From Chloroflexota bacterium (GTDB lineage: Bacteria; Chloroflexota; Limnocylindria; Limnocylindrales; CSP1-4): 6,946 nt of DNA. Location: the NCBI GenBank assembly GCA_021789355.1, contig JAJYJR010000317.1, positions 1 to 6,946 of the forward strand, given 5' to 3'. Both the position numbers and the translations under genes were made by a program. This document shows positions 1 to 6,855 of the stretch, piece by piece. Each line of letters starts with the position of its first letter. The first letter of the stretch is position 1. The notes under the pieces were generated by a model. That model ran no database searches. It saw only the letters and a program-made list of their open reading frames with translations, and was not told where the DNA came from.

Positions 1-55
1 GAGCGGGCATCAGGTGGCCGCCCGTGCCGCCGCCGGCGAACAGCACGGTGGTCAC
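1..55 (-). CDS. murG: MurG, N-terminal fragment (runs off left edge)
   Basis: MurG is the peripheral inner-membrane glycosyltransferase that moves GlcNAc from UDP-GlcNAc to lipid I to give lipid II, the last cytoplasmic step of peptidoglycan precursor synthesis. Only 18 codons are present. They read VTTVLFAGGGTGGHLMPA, a hydrophobic first beta strand followed by the glycine-rich GGGTGGH loop and a conserved P-A, which is the hallmark MurG N-terminus. The start is the GTG at 55-53: it is the only usual start codon (ATG, GTG or TTG) between the motif and the in-frame TAG at 103-101, and it gives a normal MurG N-terminus. I see no good Shine-Dalgarno sequence before it. The ATG at 84-82 is in another frame that stops at once. 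An ftsW-like gene at the other end of the window, on the same strand, supports the call. Other GT-B enzymes share a glycine-rich loop but rarely this exact string. Confidence 0.87.
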   Translation of the reverse strand, partial: MTTVLFAGGGTGGHLMPA

Positions 56-131
56 GCGAGCGCCGCGCGCGCGATAGCAACCATGGTCACGGGCCCAAGT
101 CTATGCCCGCGCCATCCCGGCGTCGAGGGTC

Positions 132-165
132 CGGCGGTGCTGGGCGGGTTCCGCCTCACCTGCCG
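132..165 (-). terminator. Stem-loop between the lipoprotein gene and murG
   Basis: Seven bases after the lipoprotein stop codon the minus-strand RNA can fold into an interrupted hairpin. The arms are CGGC/GCCG (162-165 with 132-135), GGTG/CACC (157-160 with 136-139) and GGCGG/CCGCC (151-155 with 143-147), with a 3-base loop and small bulges, 13 G-C-rich pairs in all. No T-run follows it, so it is not a textbook intrinsic terminator. It could be a terminator of the U-poor kind, a Rho-linked 3' end, or an RNA-stabilising or processing element between the module and murG. The pairing is read directly from the sequence; the function is inference. Such GC-rich DNA also forms stems by chance. Confidence 0.4.
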
Positions 166-172
166 CGGGGCA

Positions 173-1327
173 TCAACTCCGCGAGATCCGTAGCCAGGCG
201 ATGCGGCCCGGCGTATCGCGCGACCACGAGACTACCAGAAGGTGGTCCAGGGTACCGTCCACCACGTGGTCCGCGACGCCAAGGAGGACATAGCCGTGGA
301 GCACAGCGCTCGCATCCCACAGGTCCCATCGGACGCTGTCGCGACCGGCCTCGGGCGAGCACCGCACCATCACGATCGAGTCGCGGAGATACCGGAGCGC
401 CGTGATGGCCGGATGGCGCCTGGCGGCTTGAACCGACCACACGGTGCCGGGCTGTCCGGGCGACGGTCGCCGTAGGCTCGCAGTTTCAGCGGCAATCTCC
501 TGCGGCGTGACGAGCGGGGGCTCGATGCCCTGCCCTTCGACCTGCAGCTCCGGCGCCCCGCCGGGCGCGAACCACATGAGGTCGTAGCTGGCGCCGTTGG
601 AGTACGCGAGGCTGCCGTCCGGTGCGGCGTCGAAGACGGGTTTGGCCTCGAAGAGTCGGGGGACGGGGAGGAACTCGGATGCGCTGGTTTGCCGAGCGAA
701 CGCCGGCACCCGCGCCACGACCCGCTCCTTCGCTCCCGCAGCGACCCGCAGGAACGAGCTGATGACCGGCGCTCCCACGCTCTTGCCGGGCGGAATCACC
801 TGGAGGAACAGCGCTCCGTCCCGCGCCACGAAGTCGGCGACGCCCGGCAGTCGCGCCACGGGCTGCGCGGACAGGAAAGCGCCCGCCGCGGAGAACCCCA
901 GCCACCTGCCTCCGGCGACGTCGAACAGCCAGATGTTCCGCGCCGAATCCAGCGTGACGCCGGCGACGATCCGGTAGCTCCCTTCGCCGCTCGTCGTGCC
1001 GAAGACCCTCACGGCGCGTCCTGCGCTGTCCAACTCGGTGAGCTTGCCGCCAAACGGGGCGACCAGGACGTGGCCGCCCGACGCGAGAGCGATAGCCGGC
1101 AGGCGACTGAACCGGCACAGCGTATCCGATGCTCCGTCGCACAGCACCCGCTCCACCGCCACCGCCCGGCGCGGTGCCGCCTCGTACTGCCCCACCGTGA
1201 TGCGCGTCGTTCGCGGGAAGTGCACCATGGCGCCGCTGCCCTGGCACCCCGCGACGAGTGCGAGCACCAACCACCGTACGCCGGGGCTGGCGCCCGTAGC
1301 GATTCGTGATCCGGTGTGCGGAATCAT
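173..1327 (-). CDS. Secreted lipoprotein, probable six-bladed beta-propeller
   Basis: This is a 384-aa protein with a lipoprotein signal. Arg18 is followed by a hydrophobic core and the lipobox V-A-G-C, so Cys28 would be lipidated. Gln at +2 gives no inner-membrane retention signal, so an outer-membrane site is likely. The mature part has repeated strand-turn-strand units of NHL or six-bladed-propeller type: IALASGGHVLVAPFGGKLTELD (about 79-100), VTLDSARNIWLFDVAGGRWLGF (124-145) and FDAAPDGSLAYSNGASYDLMWF (232-253). The last is followed by a P-P-L-V-T-P-Q-E stretch that I recall from related Gemmatimonadota proteins. The start at 1327 was chosen because GGTGGAGGGG lies just upstream; the longer frame from 1366 overlaps the permease stop and has no such site. 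The gene starts 31 bp after the permease and is probably co-transcribed with it. Its ligand and exact role are unknown. The signal is firm; the fold is a judgement from repeat spacing. Confidence 0.83.
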   Translation of the reverse strand: MIPHTGSRIATGASPGVRWLVLALVAGCQGSGAMVHFPRTTRITVGQYEAAPRRAVAVERVLCDGASDTLCRFSRLPAIALASGGHVLVAPFGGKLTELDSAGRAVRVFGTTSGEGSYRIVAGVTLDSARNIWLFDVAGGRWLGFSAAGAFLSAQPVARLPGVADFVARDGALFLQVIPPGKSVGAPVISSFLRVAAGAKERVVARVPAFARQTSASEFLPVPRLFEAKPVFDAAPDGSLAYSNGASYDLMWFAPGGAPELQVEGQGIEPPLVTPQEIAAETASLRRPSPGQPGTVWSVQAARRHPAITALRYLRDSIVMVRCSPEAGRDSVRWDLWDASAVLHGYVLLGVADHVVDGTLDHLLVVSWSRDTPGRIAWLRISRS

Positions 1328-1345
1328 TGCCCCTCCACCTCGTTC
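1328..1345 (-). promoter_or_regulatory. Strong ribosome binding site of the lipoprotein gene
   Basis: The minus strand reads GAACGAGGTGGAGGGGCA directly before the ATG at 1327. The GGAGG core ends five bases from the start codon. This is one of the clearest Shine-Dalgarno sequences in the window. It decides the start of the lipoprotein against the ATG at 1366, 13 codons upstream, which overlaps the end of the permease gene. Confidence 0.75.
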
Positions 1346-1358
1346 AGGTGGGTCGCCG

Positions 1359-4091
1359 TCAGTCATGTCTCAGCGCAATCATCGGATCAATGCGCACGGC
1401 ACGGCCGGCCGGGACGAGCGTGGCCAGCATGGCGACGGTCGCGAGCGCCAATGCGGTCCCGAGGTACACCCGAGGGTCAACGACGCCGACGCCGAACAGC
1501 ATAGCCCGGAGAGTCAGCGCGGCCGCGGGCGCGAGCGCCAGGCCCAGCCCCACCCCCACCGCGACGCGCCGGAGACTCTCCCGCAGCATGAGGCCGACGA
1601 CGTCCCCGGGCCGGGCACCGAGCGCCATGCGGAGCCCCATCTCCCGCGTCCGCTCCGTGACGGCGTACGAAGTGATGCCATAGATGCCCACGACCGACAG
1701 TCCAACGGCAAGAACCGCAAACACGCCGAGCAGCGACGTGCTGAGCCGCCGTGCCGCCGTCCCACGAGCCACCAGCCCGCTCAGGGTCAGGAGCTCGCCG
1801 ATGGGCTGGTCGGGATCGGCCCGGCGAATGGCGTCCTGCACGAGCCCCGCGAGGCGGAGCGGCGCCCCCGTGCTCGAGCGCACCAGGAGCCACTGGCCCT
1901 CGTCCCAGGTGTCCGATAGCACCGTGGCCTGGGCCAGCGGCAGATACAACTCGGGGGTCGGTGCGGCATCCTGGAGCGAGTTGTCGTGGAGGTCGCCCAC
2001 GACGCCCACCACGGTGACCGGCCCCAACTCATGACCGAGCGTCGGGCTGCTCCCCAGCGGCACGATCTCACCGATCGGGTCCGCGGCGCCCCAGAGGCGG
2101 TGTGCCAGAGCTTCGCTGATGACGGCCACGCGCGGGCTGCCAGGCGCATCCAGCGGACCGAACCCGCGACCGCGTCGAATCGTGATCCCCATCGTCTTGA
2201 AGTAGTCGGGCGTCACGACCGACGCGACGGCCATGAAGAACGGCGCCCGATGGCTGACGACCACCGGCAGGTACTGAAGGTCCCCGCTCAGCGGCAGGGA
2301 TGTGCTGACGCTCGCGGACGCGACGCCGGGCCTCGCCTCGAGATCGCCCAGAACCCGGTCGTAGAATGTGGTCTCCGTGCCGAGGCCGGCATAGCGGCTT
2401 GGCGTGAGGCGGATCCGAGCGGCCAGGACACCCGAGGGGTCGAAGCCCGGATCAACGTCGTTCAGACGGATGAAGCTCTGGACCAGAAGCCCCGCGCCCA
2501 GCAGGAGCACCAGCGCAAGCGTGAGCTGCCCCACCATCAGACCGCCCTGGAGGCGGCGACGCCACCCGCCGGTCACCCCTGCCGTGTCGTCCCGCAGCAC
2601 GCCCTCGATCCCGGGCGCCGTGGCGCTCCACGCCGGCGCCAGACCGAAGGCGATCCCGGTCGCCACGGCGAGGAGGGCCGTGAAGGCAAGCACCCGGCCG
2701 TCCAGACCGATCCCACCCGCTCGCGGCAGGGCTCGCGGCCACAGGGCCAGCAGCGCCGCCAGGCCCTGGCGCGCCAGGACCACACCCAGCACGGCCGCCC
2801 CCAGCGCCAGCAGCACGCTTTCCGTGAGGAGTTGGCGCACCAGCCGGGCGCGACCGGCGCCCAGTGACTGGCGCACCGCGATCTCCCGCCGGCGGGCGGC
2901 CGCTCGGGCCAGCAGGAGGTTCGCCGCGTTGGCGCACGCGATCAGCAGGACCAGCGCCACGACGCCGAACAGGATCATGAGGGTCGGCCGAACGTCCCCC
3001 ACCACGCCCTCGCTGAGCGGCCGGGCCGCGTAGCCCTTGTCGAGCAGGTTCGTGAACATCCCCTGATCGAAGGCGATGCGCGTGCCAACCGTGTCCGGCC
3101 CGTTGAGCGAGATGACCAGGCGGCGAAACAGGAACGCGAGGTCCGTCCGGACCAGCGTCGGCGTCGCACCGGGCGCGAGCCGCGCCACCGCCTGCATTGT
3201 GCGCACGCCTCGCGACGTGCGAGCTCCCGGTACGGAGGCGAGCAGCGAGCCGATGGGCGTCCAGGCCCGCACGTCGCCGTTCGGGAAGCGGAACCGGGCC
3301 GGCATCACCCCCACGATCCGGTAGCTCCGGCCGTCGAGCCAGATGCGTCGGTCCGTAACGCGCGGATCGCCACCGAAGCGCGTCAGCCACAGGCTGTGCG
3401 CGAGCACCGCCACTGGCTCCTCAGCCTCGTCCCTGCCGAACGTCCGACCCACCAGTGGAGGCACGCCCAGCACCGCGAAGACGTTCGTGGTGGCGGCTGC
3501 CACCTCGATCTCGCGCGGGGCGCCCAGGCCCGTGAGGTTTCGGCGCTCCGTCGAGTAGCCTGCCACCCCGGCGAAGTCCCGCCTCAGATTCCTGAGGTCG
3601 AGGAGATCGAGATACGACACGCCCGACATGAAGTCCGAGGTGGAGCCCTGCTGCGCGCTCACCTCCACCAGGCGATCGGACTCGGGATAGGGCAGCGGCC
3701 GGAGGAGCACCGCGTTGACCGCCGTGAAGATCGCGGTGTTCGCGCCGATGCCCAGGGCGAGGGTGAGCACGGCGACCGCGGTGAAGACCGGGGTGCGCGC
3801 CAGGCCACGGAAGGCGTACCGCGCGTCGCGCCAGGTCTCATCCCACCACTCGGCCCGCAGGCGGCGCGCCGCGTGGCCGTGATCAATCGCTTCCAGCTCG
3901 CGCCGCGCCGCCCGCGGGTCACCGAACTCGCGGAGGGCCTGAGCGCGCGCCTCGACCTCGGTCATTCCGCCGGCGACCAGAGCCTCCGCCCGCGTTGCGA
4001 GGTGAAATCGCAACTCGGCGTCCACGTCGTCCGCGACGCCCCGGTGGCCCAGGTCGAGGTGGAACAGCCGGCGGATGCCCTGCGGCAGCAT
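1359..4091 (-). CDS. ADOP-family orphan ABC-type permease (MacB/FtsX-like)
   Basis: This is a 910-aa inner-membrane protein with two fused FtsX/MacB-type permease halves. Residues 1-90 form the soluble leader seen in ADOP proteins, with D-A-E-L-R-F-H-L at 24-31 and A-L-R-E-F-G-D-P at 52-59. The first membrane helix (about 102-124, ending in [10 protein letters not shown]) precedes a MacB-type periplasmic domain (about 125-365). Helices follow near 370-392, 422-446, 466-488 and 518-540. A second periplasmic domain (541-780) leads to helices near 783-808, 838-862 and 873-897. The cytoplasmic loops [11 protein letters not shown] and [11 protein letters not shown] match each other and mark the duplication. 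The C-terminus ([11 protein letters not shown]) is complete. The start at 4091 matches the family leader; an upstream in-frame ATG at 4229 would lie inside padR. No ATPase gene is nearby, as is usual for this family. MacB-like proteins act as mechanotransmitters or exporters; the substrate here is unknown. Confidence 0.93.
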   Translation of the reverse strand: MLPQGIRRLFHLDLGHRGVADDVDAELRFHLATRAEALVAGGMTEVEARAQALREFGDPRAARRELEAIDHGHAARRLRAEWWDETWRDARYAFRGLARTPVFTAVAVLTLALGIGANTAIFTAVNAVLLRPLPYPESDRLVEVSAQQGSTSDFMSGVSYLDLLDLRNLRRDFAGVAGYSTERRNLTGLGAPREIEVAAATTNVFAVLGVPPLVGRTFGRDEAEEPVAVLAHSLWLTRFGGDPRVTDRRIWLDGRSYRIVGVMPARFRFPNGDVRAWTPIGSLLASVPGARTSRGVRTMQAVARLAPGATPTLVRTDLAFLFRRLVISLNGPDTVGTRIAFDQGMFTNLLDKGYAARPLSEGVVGDVRPTLMILFGVVALVLLIACANAANLLLARAAARRREIAVRQSLGAGRARLVRQLLTESVLLALGAAVLGVVLARQGLAALLALWPRALPRAGGIGLDGRVLAFTALLAVATGIAFGLAPAWSATAPGIEGVLRDDTAGVTGGWRRRLQGGLMVGQLTLALVLLLGAGLLVQSFIRLNDVDPGFDPSGVLAARIRLTPSRYAGLGTETTFYDRVLGDLEARPGVASASVSTSLPLSGDLQYLPVVVSHRAPFFMAVASVVTPDYFKTMGITIRRGRGFGPLDAPGSPRVAVISEALAHRLWGAADPIGEIVPLGSSPTLGHELGPVTVVGVVGDLHDNSLQDAAPTPELYLPLAQATVLSDTWDEGQWLLVRSSTGAPLRLAGLVQDAIRRADPDQPIGELLTLSGLVARGTAARRLSTSLLGVFAVLAVGLSVVGIYGITSYAVTERTREMGLRMALGARPGDVVGLMLRESLRRVAVGVGLGLALAPAAALTLRAMLFGVGVVDPRVYLGTALALATVAMLATLVPAGRAVRIDPMIALRHD

Positions 4092-4093
4092 GC

Positions 4094-4423
4094 TCAGGCC
4101 GTGCCCATCACCCGGGCGACAGCCCGCGTGTAGCGGTCCCAGGTGAGTGCCTGCGCGCGCAGCTGCCGGCGGCCGGCCGCGGTCAGGCTGTAATACTTGG
4201 CCTTCCGGCCGTTCTCCGAGAGTCCCCACTCGGTTTCGACCCAGCCGCGGTCGGCCAGGCGGTGCAGCGACGCGTAGAGCGCGGCGTCCTCCACCTGCAG
4301 CTCCTCGCGCGTCGTCTGCCGGATCCAGGCCGTGACGGCGTACCCGTGCCGCGGCCCCCAGGTGAGAGCCTTGAGGACCAGCAGGTCGAGGGTTCCGCGC
4401 AGCAGGTCCAAGTCACCGGCCAT
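4094..4423 (-). CDS. PadR-family transcriptional regulator
   Basis: This is a 109-aa one-component DNA-binding regulator with a winged helix fold. The N-terminal helix pair reads [13 protein letters not shown] and is followed by G-P-R-H-G-Y-A-V (23-30). The recognition region A-L-Y-A-S-L-H-R-L (48-56) leads into the wing, R-G-W-V-E-T-E-W-G and [11 protein letters not shown] (59-81), and a short C-terminal dimerisation helix. The length and motifs fit the small PadR subfamily that is repeatedly paired with ADOP permeases in Acidobacteriota and relatives. I chose the ATG at 4423 because GGGGAG lies a few bases upstream; the in-frame ATG at 4438 would place that site inside the gene. The permease begins two bases after the stop, so the two genes are very probably translated from one message. 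PadR proteins usually repress their own operon and are released by a small molecule or stress. The signal here is not evident. Confidence 0.92.
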   Translation of the reverse strand: MAGDLDLLRGTLDLLVLKALTWGPRHGYAVTAWIRQTTREELQVEDAALYASLHRLADRGWVETEWGLSENGRKAKYYSLTAAGRRQLRAQALTWDRYTRAVARVMGTA

Positions 4424-4510
4424 GGGCTCTCCCCACATGTTCTGAGGGGAAGCTACGGCTCCATATCGGTAAGCGCAAGGAGAGGCATGCTCGGCGGTGG
4501 GCGTGTTCCG
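4424..4510 (-). promoter_or_regulatory. Upstream region of padR: weak promoter and RBS-covering stem
   Basis: This 87-bp gap separates the GWxTD gene from padR. A possible promoter is TTGCGC (4478-4473), a 17-bp spacer and TAGCTT (4455-4450); each box matches only three of six consensus bases. The sequence TCCCC (4450-4446) can pair with GGGGA (4434-4430), which contains the padR ribosome binding site. The 11-base loop holds the palindrome ACATGT (4435-4440). A transcript starting from the promoter candidate would begin inside or after the left arm, so the stem would matter only in readthrough RNA. ACAT and ATGT half-sites occur in known PadR operators with a spacer, but here they overlap, so an operator is a guess. 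Confidence 0.3.
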
Positions 4511-6751
4511 TCAGCGCACCGCGAACGCGACGGTGGCGGCTCCGGCGTCGCGCCCGCTCACCAGGTCGTGCACCGACACCCGCAGCAAGTACCGCCCTGG
4601 CGGGACCTGCGCCGGGATGATGTCCAGCATCTCGATCTCCACCCCGTGGCTCGCCTCCGGGCGCTCGCGCTGGAACTGGAGCCGCGTCGCGCCCGGCCAG
4701 GCCCGGCGCTGAATGTCCGCCTCGGGATGATCCGACTTGAGCAGCTCGTAGGTGACCTGGTAGCGCACGGCGAAAGAATCGGCCGCCAGCCCATATACCT
4801 CGACGTAGCTGCGGATCGTCGAGCCCGTGGCGAAGGTCAGCGTCCGCGCGAGGTGTGAGAGCATCGCCGCGCGGGTCACCTCACGCGAGGTCCCCTGCTC
4901 CCTCCAAGCGGGGGCCAACAGCATCTCGCTCACCGCCGGGAAGCGCACGAAGGGCCGCACGGTCCTCGGCAGCGTCTGCCGGCCGAGGCGGCCCGAATCC
5001 TCGGCCTGGGCCAGGAGGAGGTAGGACCCGGGGCGTGCGGGAATGCTCACCCAGCCGTGGGTGCCGATCCAGCGGTCCCCCGGCCGATCGAGACCCGTCA
5101 GCGAGGCCGCAATCATGCCGCGGGTCGAGACCACCACCAGGTCCGTCACGCCGAACCGCGCCGTATCCATGAGCTGCGCGGTCCACACGCCGAAATCGAG
5201 CGGCGCCGGCTCGGAGCTGTGATCCTCGGTGAGCCCGCGCTTCACCAGGGCGAACTGGCGCTCGTTCATCGGACGGAAGACCATGTCGGGCACAGTTTGC
5301 AGGCCGCCGGAGAACGCGTCGGGCCGGTCGAAGCGGACCCACCCGTAGTCCGGGTAGTGCCACCGCTCCACCTCCCGGTTGCTGCACTGGGGGTCTGCGG
5401 TGTTGGTGCCGCCAAGGTCACGCTGGTCCGGCGCGCCAAAGCGAAGGTACATCACACCCCGGTCATCCAGACCGGTGGCCAGGTTGTAGCCAATGCGCGC
5501 CGCCACGCTGTCCACGCTCAGCAGGTTCATGTTGAGCGGCGCGAACAGCGACTGCAGGAGGCCGGCAGCAACGCTAATATGTGCCATCTCCTGAGGCGTC
5601 AGGATGGCAAACGGAGACGGATTGATCCTGGCGCGGTCGCTTGCCCGGCTGACTCCCGGTAGCGGCACGCCCATGGCGTGCGCTTTGCACTCAGGGTCCA
5701 CCCCACAGTTGATCCCCGGGTACGCCGGATGCAGATGCGGGGGAACCAGCACCTCGTACATCTCGCACCGCTCGTAGAACGCGCGCTCCCCCTGGGATGG
5801 CTCCAGGTTCATCGCGCGCCCGATCTCGCTCCGCTGGTATGAGACCAGCGGGTGCATCAGCGGAAAATGCTTCCGCGCATAGCGGAGCCGCGCGAAGTGC
5901 TCGGCCACCCGGTGGTTCACGCCCGCGAACAGGTCCGGGTTCCGCCGCGCCCAGAACGCCTCCAGCCACGCCTCCTTCTCATCGGGTGGCACACCGGCGT
6001 CCCACACCTTGATCTCCTCCGGCGAGGCGATCCCGATCACTTGCCGCCACAGGGCGTCCGTTGAATCCAGATCTGCGTGCGCCAAGGCACGGCGGTAGTA
6101 CGCCCACCCGCCGAGCGTGTCCCCCGCCTCGAACGCGCTCTGCGCCCGCAGCGCCAGCCATTCCACGTTGGTCGAGTCCGTCACCAAGGCTTCGTCGAGC
6201 AGGCTGTCAGCCGCCGCGTACCGCTCGTCCTCGATGTTCAGGAGCGCGATGCGCGAGCGGATCACCGGGACGTTGGCATGCGGCGCCAGGATCTCCCGCA
6301 TCCTCTGCCGATACCCTGAGTTGCGGAACAGCGTCAGCCAGTCGTCCCAGGCCTCGGGATAGAGCGGATCCAGGCACAGCACTCGCTCAAGGCCCTCCTG
6401 GGCCATGTGCTCCCCGTCGTCCCCACCGAGCCAGAGGCCCACCTCCGCGACCTTGAAGGGCGGCACGGGGTCGTTCGGCGCCAGGCGCATCGCCTCCCGG
6501 TACGCTCGCTCGGCCTGGAAGCGGCCGACCGGCATGCGCTTGAAGTAGGCGTCGCCCAGGACCAGGAAGCCGCGTTCGTCTTTGGGATGCATGCCGGTGT
6601 AGCGCTCCGCCGTGTCAATCGCGGCCTCGATCTGGCCGGCCGTCAGCAGGGCGCGGGCGTGCTCGAGCGAGGCTGGAAGCGATTCCTGGGCAAGAGCTTG
6701 GCTCGAGAGAACGACGCAGGTGGCCAGCAGGAACAGGCGGGATCGTTTCAT
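4511..6751 (-). CDS. Secreted TPR and GWxTD-domain protein
   Basis: This is a 746-aa exported protein. Residues 1-21 are a Sec signal peptide (M-K-R-S-R, a hydrophobic core, then A-L-A before Gln22). Residues 24-230 are helical TPR-like repeats, for example 57-92 (DAYFKRMPVGRFQAERAYREAMRL) and 177-223. The GWxTD-type region starts with the helix and W-A-R-R-N-P-D motif (257-273) and resumes at D-D-R-G-V-M-Y-L-R-F-G-A-P-D (429-442), followed by E-R-W-H-Y-P-D (462-468). Between them lies an insertion of about 130 residues with C329, C349 and C355 and several histidines. The C-terminal part (about 535-746) looks beta-rich. The signature W and T are absent at the expected place. I chose the ATG at 6751 because it begins the signal peptide and has GGGGTGG upstream. 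The biochemical role of the family is unknown. The gene lies 104 bp after ftsW and 87 bp before padR. Confidence 0.87.
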   Translation of the reverse strand: MKRSRLFLLATCVVLSSQALAQESLPASLEHARALLTAGQIEAAIDTAERYTGMHPKDERGFLVLGDAYFKRMPVGRFQAERAYREAMRLAPNDPVPPFKVAEVGLWLGGDDGEHMAQEGLERVLCLDPLYPEAWDDWLTLFRNSGYRQRMREILAPHANVPVIRSRIALLNIEDERYAAADSLLDEALVTDSTNVEWLALRAQSAFEAGDTLGGWAYYRRALAHADLDSTDALWRQVIGIASPEEIKVWDAGVPPDEKEAWLEAFWARRNPDLFAGVNHRVAEHFARLRYARKHFPLMHPLVSYQRSEIGRAMNLEPSQGERAFYERCEMYEVLVPPHLHPAYPGINCGVDPECKAHAMGVPLPGVSRASDRARINPSPFAILTPQEMAHISVAAGLLQSLFAPLNMNLLSVDSVAARIGYNLATGLDDRGVMYLRFGAPDQRDLGGTNTADPQCSNREVERWHYPDYGWVRFDRPDAFSGGLQTVPDMVFRPMNERQFALVKRGLTEDHSSEPAPLDFGVWTAQLMDTARFGVTDLVVVSTRGMIAASLTGLDRPGDRWIGTHGWVSIPARPGSYLLLAQAEDSGRLGRQTLPRTVRPFVRFPAVSEMLLAPAWREQGTSREVTRAAMLSHLARTLTFATGSTIRSYVEVYGLAADSFAVRYQVTYELLKSDHPEADIQRRAWPGATRLQFQRERPEASHGVEIEMLDIIPAQVPPGRYLLRVSVHDLVSGRDAGAATVAFAVR

Positions 6752-6855
6752 GCGCCACCCCGATCCACGAGTCGCCTGGTCGTATATCCCGGCCGGCAAC
6801 TCCGTATCAGCTACGCTAGTACCTGGGCGTCAGCAGGGCGTCACTTGCCCGCCGG
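6752..6855 (-). other. Intergenic region between ftsW and the GWxTD gene
   Basis: This 104-bp stretch has no coding potential that I can support. It holds a tandem repeat described separately and a TATACG box (minus strand, near 6780-6785) that resembles a -10 element but lacks a convincing -35 element 16-18 bp upstream. CTGACG within the repeat could serve as a -35 element with a poorly matching -10 box about 18 bp downstream. There is no clear terminator hairpin with a T-run after ftsW, so readthrough from ftsW is possible. Confidence 0.35.
6825..6843 (-). repeat. Tandem TGACGCCC repeat, 11-bp period
   Basis: On the minus strand the octamer TGACGCCC occurs twice, at 6843-6836 and 6832-6825, separated by TGC. 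The 11-bp period would place both copies on the same face of the helix. It lies about 75-90 bp upstream of the GWxTD start codon and just after the ftsW stop. It could be a paired binding site for a regulator, or it could be chance in GC-rich DNA. Confidence 0.4.

Noticed and set aside
82..84. ATG as a possible murG start
   Set aside because: In this frame a TGA occurs at 54-52, and the frame does not contain the GGGTGGH motif; the GTG at 55 is in the correct frame.
66..103. Possible promoter TAGACT with TGCTAT upstream of murG
   Set aside because: The boxes match the consensus poorly and the 18-bp spacing is not convincing, so it was not listed as a feature.
486..1274. Minus-strand frame of 262 codons inside the lipoprotein gene
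   Set aside because: It is an out-of-frame shadow with Arg/Gly-rich composition and no signal peptide; the lipoprotein frame has a lipobox and propeller repeats.
996..1919. Long plus-strand open frame of 307 codons
   Set aside because: It lies antisense across the lipoprotein-permease junction, is rich in R/P/A/H as expected from GC-rich shadow frames, and shows no recognisable motif.
1986..2867. Plus-strand open frame of 293 codons
   Set aside because: It is entirely antisense to the well-supported permease gene, has low-complexity composition rich in R, Q, G and H, and has no domain signal.
2452..3390. Second minus-strand frame of 312 codons inside the permease gene
   Set aside because: It is an out-of-frame shadow of the permease, dominated by Arg, Gly, Ala and Pro, while the permease frame carries all the conserved family motifs.
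4092..4229. N-terminal extension of the permease to an upstream ATG at 4229
   Set aside because: The extra 46 residues overlap padR in another frame and have no similarity to the family leader, which begins properly at the ATG at 4091.
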